Assembly (NCBI GenBank): GCA_001579985.1
Contig: LRSR01012215.1
Location: 1-54,511 of the forward strand
Length of the DNA stretch: 54,511 nucleotides
Reading direction: 5' to 3'
Source: Hypsibius dujardini
Lineage: Eukaryota; Tardigrada; Eutardigrada; Parachela; Hypsibiidae
Position numbers and translations under genes: made by a program. How positions within the stretch are numbered: position 1 is the first letter of the stretch; the number at the start of each line of letters is the position of its first letter. Positions 49,021 through 54,511 of this stretch are shown here, one piece after another. Below the pieces are notes generated by a model. It did no database searches and was not told where the DNA came from. It saw only the letters and a list, made by a program, of their open reading frames with translations.

Positions 49021-52000
49021 TTAGTTGCAAGTTCGCAGAATATTCAAGTCGCCCGCAACTGTGAAAGAAGAAAAAACAAGATGTCAAGTCCAGTTCATTT
49101 ATATTTTTCTAACTTCGATCTAACCTGTCTGGCCTTGAAACGTTCCTCCATTGTTCATCGCTTCCTGTGTGACATTTCCGGACCAGCCAGCACCTGCAAA
49201 TACACTTTAGCTCAAACCCTCTTTTCGTTGAAATGATTAAATTTACCTTGAAGTGGTGAGCGATCGTAAAACCCTCGCCATGGAGCAGAACCTTCACAAG
49301 TCAAGATTCCTTGATCGCCTCTGGAACAGTCTGCCACTCCGTAGCATTCGTACCAGTGTGTCTCGTAGAAAGCACACGACGTGACAATTTCATTCCTTCG
49401 CGACAAATCGAAGAATTTCTTTACCACCCCTAAATAAAACAGTAAATGCTAAACAAAAGATATCGTCAGTTGTTACTAACGGACCCAATGGACTAACCAT
49501 CGGTTTCTCTCCACTGAGCAACGCCGTTAATTAGAGCGTCATCCGTGCAGTTGTACTCGGTGTAGCGCATGTTAGGATTGCCGGGAAAAGCCTTCTTCAA
49601 GGGCATCCCTTTGGAGTCGCAATTGGTCTTGCAACTGTATGAGCAGTTAGTGAAGAAAAGACAGTGTGTTGAAATTCTCGAACTATCGTCCATTTCTGAA
49701 ATGGTATACAATGTCATCAGTTGCCAATCCCTTTTCGAACTAGGAGAAATATTTGTGGAAATCTTCCGCGAAATATTATGATCTAAAAGCAATACCCAAA
49801 AAATGTCTACAGTTTGGCGGGCACATGTTTGTAGAAATATTTAAGTAAAAATAATCCTTCGGCATCCAGGAATGGCGAAAGTTGATCAATAGTTCAAAAA
49901 CATGAAATATCAATTGTTTTATATACCACTTGCTGAGAACACCAGAAGCAAGCAGAAAAAAAGCAAAATAATTGGCAATCCGGGAACCTAACTGGTGCCA
50001 GCCTGACGTTGTACCCCTTCATCGCACAGGCAATCCTTTACAGAATTGATTCACTAAAAGTATAGATTTGATCAGCAAAAGTGTTCTACTTGCTTGTACG
50101 CATCTTCAACTCTACCGATCATTGAGGCTTCATCAACAATTACAGAGTTAGATATTTTGGAATAATTGTATTTTATAATCAACAAAGGACTGATTCGCCG
50201 TCGCCTACTGAAGTTTACCAAAAAATCACATTGTTTTAGCCAATGGTCAGTGAGTTTGACATACGTTTTGCTTGTATCTTTTTGAAGCAGAACGCTTTAC
50301 GAGTATAATAAACCATGAGAGTTGTATTGGTCTAATCATGGGTTTGTTTAATCTGTATCTCTGACTGCATTGACTAATATAACGTGAAACTTGAGTCAAA
50401 TAATTTTTGCTAACGAAAAGTTTGCTACTCATTACCGAGAATAATATTCTGATAGAATGAACTCCCGTCGACGATAAAACACTAGAATATTATTTGAAGT
50501 AATAGATTTAAAAATCTTTGCTGACGGTTTTGTGGTGTGGAAGTATTTTTAAGAAAAAAATCGAAGAGGGGATGGACTTTGTGGAAACAGTATGTCGCCC
50601 AGAAAATTAACCGCACCGAAAAGGAAATGGTTAGATCGAGCGCTCTAAAGGCCACAACCCACTTGTCTGACATGTCTTATTCATGTCTTACTCGTGAATT
50701 TTTGTTTGAAGTTGATGCTTCAGAAGCTATATATCTTATTTTGAACTTATTTCGAAGTATCATATGGGGGACTGGGAATAGAAATCAACGGTTAGCCCAC
50801 CTGCCACAATGTTTGCAAAAACCTTCAAAGTTTGGTAGAGGCATAAAGACAAAAATTCATGTTTGATGCTAACATGTAGAAAATATTGTGAAATCCTTCA
50901 GAATTGTGGGGAACTGTAGATGGTTACCCCAGTGTCACTTTTCCTGTGGGTGGGGGTTGTGAATAACAGAAATTAATTGTCTGAAGTCTGAACTGGTTGA
51001 TTGGCATTGACTAAGTCTTTTATTTCTTCCGATTTGATACCCAAAACATATGTTGTCTTCCGAATACTTGTTTTGCAGTTAAACAGACTCGACATCGATC
51101 ATGGATCAACATTTTTTGAGATTATTATGGACTTGCTGGGTATCTTGTTGTAGCACATTGAAAGCGTTTTTCATCCTCTGACGGATGTCATCACATCTGT
51201 TATTTAATCTCAACCAGTTTTAATGATTTTAAAAATCGTCTTTGTGCAATATATTCGTATTGGAGTTGTGTTGAAAAAATGTGCAAACCCAACTTCTTAT
51301 TTCTGGAATTAAATAGTTAATTTGATTTAGCGGTTGGCTACCAGCCTGTCATAGTTGAGGCGGGATGGGGTTTTAAATGCTAGGCCTAAATTTCGTAAAA
51401 AATTGTCGCAATTGGACTAATGTCATTGCCGCAAATCCAAAGCTGTATGACTAATTCTGGTTTGCTAATTTTAATTCATCGCCACAAGGAGAGGAAGATA
51501 TTGACCAGTGACTCATGGTCAGAAGACTTGTTTGCTTGGGCAAGATTACTTCTGAAATCCATAGGATATTGCGTGTCGTATTGTAAATAATAGCAATAAA
51601 AACATTCAAAGAGTTGCATTCCGGTTCCCTTAACCTTGTCGGTTTCAAAAATAATAACATGTGCTCCAGATTTGAATTTTAGAATATCAAGAGTAATGCA
51701 TAATTCCCTGCATTCGTTTCGTTCAAAGGTATTTTTTTGAGAATTACAGAAGTTAGTAAGTCAAATGCTCCCGTCGAAAAAAAACATGTTTTTCTGTACG
51801 AAAAAGGACACAAATTCTGTCATTTTTATCAATCTTTTGGATTTAGTACCTTTTTCCTAAAGACAATAAATAAAATAATGAATAAATAATATGAATAAAT
51901 TTTACAATCATAAAATCTTAATTTTTTCTCCGAATTTTTACCGGGTTTCACCAATTTGACATTGAATCAAGATAAACGTAAAAACATGTATCTTAGAGCA

Positions 52001-53578
52001 TCTTCCAAATTAAGAAAGCAACAGTATCAAGTTCCAGGCGCGGACCAGTGGTTAACAAGGCAAGTTTCCTACTTTTACGCCAACCCGCCGGAATTGACAA
52101 ATGCTGCAGATGAATATTTCATGTACTTGTAAAATTAAGGAATGCTGATGAAAATGCCCACTCAGAATACCCATGACTCGAAAATTTGATTTTGGAATTT
52201 TGATGGCTTGAAAAAAATATAAAGGAATACGGAAAAAATTCAAGTTTTTTTCGATTTTTTAGTCCAACTCGTAAGTTTTTTGTCATGTTCTGTATACCTG
52301 GCATTTTCAACTATTTTAACATTTGAAATTGTAACAAAATTGGTTGCTCTCATAAAAATGTTGATGCCTGTTTGACCTGGGATGACTTTGGCCTCTACCG
52401 CTAGTTCAAACCGTGTGCAGAGACTTTCTGATTGCAGATCGTCGACCACATTATAAATTGCTCACCTTTGACATCCACCTTCGTTCCGTTACTAGTGGCA
52501 GTGTCTGGGAAGCCTGAAGAACTGCTCTTCTCTAAATGAAACAGCATTAAACAGATGGCAGTACGTACTTGTAAAGAAAGTACCTGAAACCTTCAGCGTA
52601 GGCATGAATGCACGACGGAATCGTTTCATGGCTGCCTTAACAATGTCTTCAGTTGACAGAGGACTACCAGGTAAGCGCTGAAATTCTTCAACACTTTCCT
52701 CCTCCACAGGGGTAATCTAAAAACGAAAGCAAATATCTTGAGAATATGCGATACCAGCATGCAATTTCTCTATTACACACATGGCCACAATTTTGGGTGG
52801 CAGAGTTCGAGCTATCAGGGTGGTCTGAGTTTAAGCCACTCTTGGCTAGAACTTGCCACTGCTTTCTCCTGAATCTTTGATTTAACGCCCGGCCCAGTAG
52901 AAAAATTAGATTGAGCAAGCTGCTCTAAGTTCCGCCAAAATAAACAAGTCCAATCAATCGAGTAAAGGCTGCATGATCAGCTGTAGTCAAGCGCGTGCGC
53001 GCGTTGACTTAATTCGGCTCAAACTCGGACCACCCTTTATGGCTTAAAGTCTGCCACCCAAAATTGTGGCTATGTGGGTATAATCGAGCCAAGCACAGTC
53101 GAACGGACAAACAGCTAATACAGTAAATAATAAAATAAATAAATAATAAAACAGTATGTAATAATTTGCGGCGTACAAGGATCCACTCACATCGTACACC
53201 GCATCTGGAATAGATGTATCCTGGACCGTAATGAGCATCACCACCTTCGAAGGTTGGTCAGTCGCTTGGAACGTTCTGGTTGCAACCTTCACGGAAATGC
53301 TTTCGGTCATGGCTGCAATTATTACACCTTTTAACTAATAGAGCCAACCCAGTAGGATATGTTGACCATACGACATACCCAATGATCTGAGAAGCCATAC
53401 ACTCCAAAACAAGACGTAAACAATTACCATTGTTGGAATTAAAAACAGGGTAGGTTGTAAGCAAGAGTATTAGAATAATAGTTGGAATCTTCGCGCTTTC
53501 TGCAGTAGAAAAATGCTTCAATAAAGTGAAAAGTGCTTTATGCACGAAGCCCTCAATCGAATTTATTTCCTTGAGCAC
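49021..53578 (-). CDS. gene D: secreted or signal-anchored cysteine-rich protein (novel family, long form)
   Basis: Eight exons: 53578-53428, 53312-53191, 52716-52584, 52531-52466, 49695-49498, 49429-49247, 49193-49125, 49058-49021, about 319 aa. Exon number, phases and the sizes of exons 2, 6, 7 and 8 equal those of gene C. Matching segments are VKVATRTFQ, FQRLPGSPLSTEDIVKAAMK, CLFFTNCSYSCKTNC, MRYTEYNC, SCAFYETHWYECYGVADC, GSAPWRGFYDRSP, GWSGNVTQEAMNNGG and the terminal LRTCN. The hydrophobic core (IPTIILILLLTTY) begins about 30 residues after the only upstream Met, so it may act as a signal anchor, or the real start may lie in an unseen exon. The linker exon is shorter than in C and Ser/Thr-rich. 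Intron 4 (2.77 kb) carries a dispersed repeat and intron 2 a foldback element. It lies opposite in orientation to C, about 25 kb away. Confidence 0.85.
49696..52465. other. long intron 4 of gene D, with repeat insertions
   Basis: The intron between the linker exon and the first Cys exon holds the second copy of the dispersed repeat (49729-50235). It also has a half-arm related to the foldback in astacin 3 intron 4 (about 50757-50800). The remainder is AT-rich with only random-looking ORFs. Confidence 0.7.
49729..50235 (+). repeat. dispersed repeat, copy 2
   Basis: Same-orientation copy of the repeat at 3265-3785. It starts about 35 bp from the acceptor of gene D exon 5, so that exon's upstream sequence was reshaped by the insertion. 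The two copies differ by scattered substitutions and small gaps, most in the middle part. Confidence 0.75.
52784..53071. mobile_element. foldback element in intron 2 of gene D
   Basis: Left arm 52784-52838 (GCCACAATTTTGGGTGGCAGA..., GGGTGGTCTGAGTTTAAGCC) is repeated in reverse complement at about 53017-53071 (GGCTCAAACTCGGACCACCC..., TCTGCCACCCAAAATTGTGGC). The spacer includes a GCGCGTGCGCGCG palindrome near 52990. The element is about 290 bp and non-coding. Confidence 0.8.
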
Positions 53579-54175
53579 AATAAATACGCATCTAAAAGCG
53601 CATTGGAATGTATCAACCGGTTATCTGTAATAACGTCACACTAACCAGTTACGAGTCAACATTTTATAATAAAACCTCATACATGAGCATCAAAGAAACA
53701 TATGGGTTTTGTTCTTTAACCATATTTAATTATAGCGGTGACACGTAGTATGAAAACCCGAGCTATTTTATACAGTTTTCTTTCAACGACTGAACACGTT
53801 TTGTCTTCAGCAAATGCAAACAAAAAAAGCACGAAGGAAAAACGAATGGGTAATTTCTGTTAGCATTGAAATAAGAGAGGAGAATACGTATTCGTATTTT
53901 ACAAGCATATAATTCGACTGAAGAATCAGTTCAGTAATAAGTGCATTTAAAAAATCAGCAAAACACGTTTTTTGTCTCTTAATTATTGATATGGTTAGGT
54001 TTAAAGGGAAAGCCTTACAACCAGTTCTCGTTTTATTTGCCGCCTTTTCTGCAATAAACAGCCTCTCTGAACCACCATTCTCTTTACAAGTATAAATCGT
54101 ATATTTGCAAGTATATTAGGAAGCACTAGTTGGATATTTTTCATCTTTTTATTTTCATGACACGCCAACACGCTA
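53579..54175. other. intergenic between divergent gene D and astacin 4
   Basis: About 600 bp of AT-rich sequence between two head-to-head starts. It must hold both core promoters, but I cannot name a motif. I see nothing else in it. Confidence 0.5.
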
Positions 54176-54511
54176 ATGTTATTACGCGCAATTACACTGT
54201 TACAAAGAATGTATATTAACTCAAGAATTACAATGATCTTGATGGTGTGCTTGTCTCACGCTGCTTTGGTCCATTCCGTGCAAAAACGCAGTGCAAAACT
54301 GCGGCCAGGTCTGTATTATATTTTGAAATTGTCCTCATTGGAAAATACATTGCAATGTGTTGTTTTTTGGTTTAGATTGGCGCAAAATGATTGGAGATCA
54401 GGTCTACGACTACTTCATCAAAAAGGCAGTCGAGAAAAGTAACAGCTCATTGTTTGAAGGCGATATAGATGGCATCGATACGGACGAGGTAATCAAATAA
54501 TATGAAGAAAA
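54176..54511 (+). CDS. astacin 4, first two exons (signal peptide and prodomain), truncated by window end
   Basis: Exon 1 (54176-54308) encodes a leader with MILMVCLSHAALVHS; the start could be any of four in-frame Met, of which the later ones (54209 or 54233) give a more typical signal peptide. Exon 2 (54376-54488) joins in phase 1 and encodes the astacin prodomain: DWRKMIGDQVYDYFIKKA and SSLFEGDIDGIDTDE, with the FEGD aspartate switch. A GTAATC donor in phase 0 follows, the same boundary as in astacins 2 and 3. The catalytic domain lies beyond the window, so whether it is active cannot be told. Astacin 2 exons 1-2 are the closest match. Confidence 0.85.

Noticed and set aside
1-54511. CRISPR arrays, bacterial operons, prophage or insertion sequences
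   Set aside because: Spliced metazoan genes throughout; no regularly spaced repeats or prokaryotic gene arrangement is visible.

Overview
The window is eukaryotic, AT-rich nuclear DNA from an invertebrate animal, most likely an ecdysozoan. Many genes carry several introns, the small introns cluster at about 53-72 nt with GT..AG ends, and the families are metazoan secreted ones: astacin metalloproteases, GH18 chitinase-like protein, animal heme peroxidase and a SUEL-type lectin. The phylum cannot be fixed from the sequence. Few whole genes lie in single ORFs, so the models below were built by hand by matching exon homology with splice sites and reading phase.

Layout. 1-4800: no confident gene; one unrecognised minus-strand ORF (2509-3015) and one copy of a dispersed repeat. 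4801-14373 (minus): a 14-exon gene that reads in frame from a complete astacin protease into a complete but catalytically degenerate GH18 domain. 15246-16449 (plus): secreted cysteine-rich protein (called gene A). 19963-20528 (plus): decayed paralogue (B). 22435-24107 (plus): long-form paralogue (C). 26707-28727 (minus): astacin 2, ending in an 8-Cys module. 30289-35748 (plus): astacin 3, with the same 8-Cys module but HQVMH instead of HEXXH. 36552-37284 (plus): short-form cysteine-rich protein (G). 38457-39176 (minus): SUEL-like lectin. 43022-45364 (minus): 3' part of a heme peroxidase with an in-frame TAG. 49021-53578 (minus): second long-form paralogue (D). 54176-54511 (plus): first two exons of a fourth astacin, cut by the window edge.

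Common theme. Every confidently identified gene with a visible N-terminus has a signal peptide or hydrophobic leader, so this looks like a local island of extracellular proteins grown by tandem and inverted duplication. Two undescribed-looking building blocks stand out: (1) an 8-Cys module at the C-terminus of two astacins, and (2) a secreted family of about 180-320 aa with the hallmark 'ATCxFY...C.GVxDC...C.GSAPWxG', in short (A, B, G) and long (C, D) forms. Alongside active proteases sit proteins that have lost catalysis but kept their fold (the GH18 part of the fusion, astacin 3), and two decayed genes. A role in cuticle or extracellular-matrix remodelling, digestion, or a gland secretion is inference only.

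The spaces and long introns hold at least six foldback (inverted-repeat) elements, a dispersed repeat present at both ends of the window, TCTG and TG microsatellites, a (GTAAC)n array and an ATTTAAAT-rich island.
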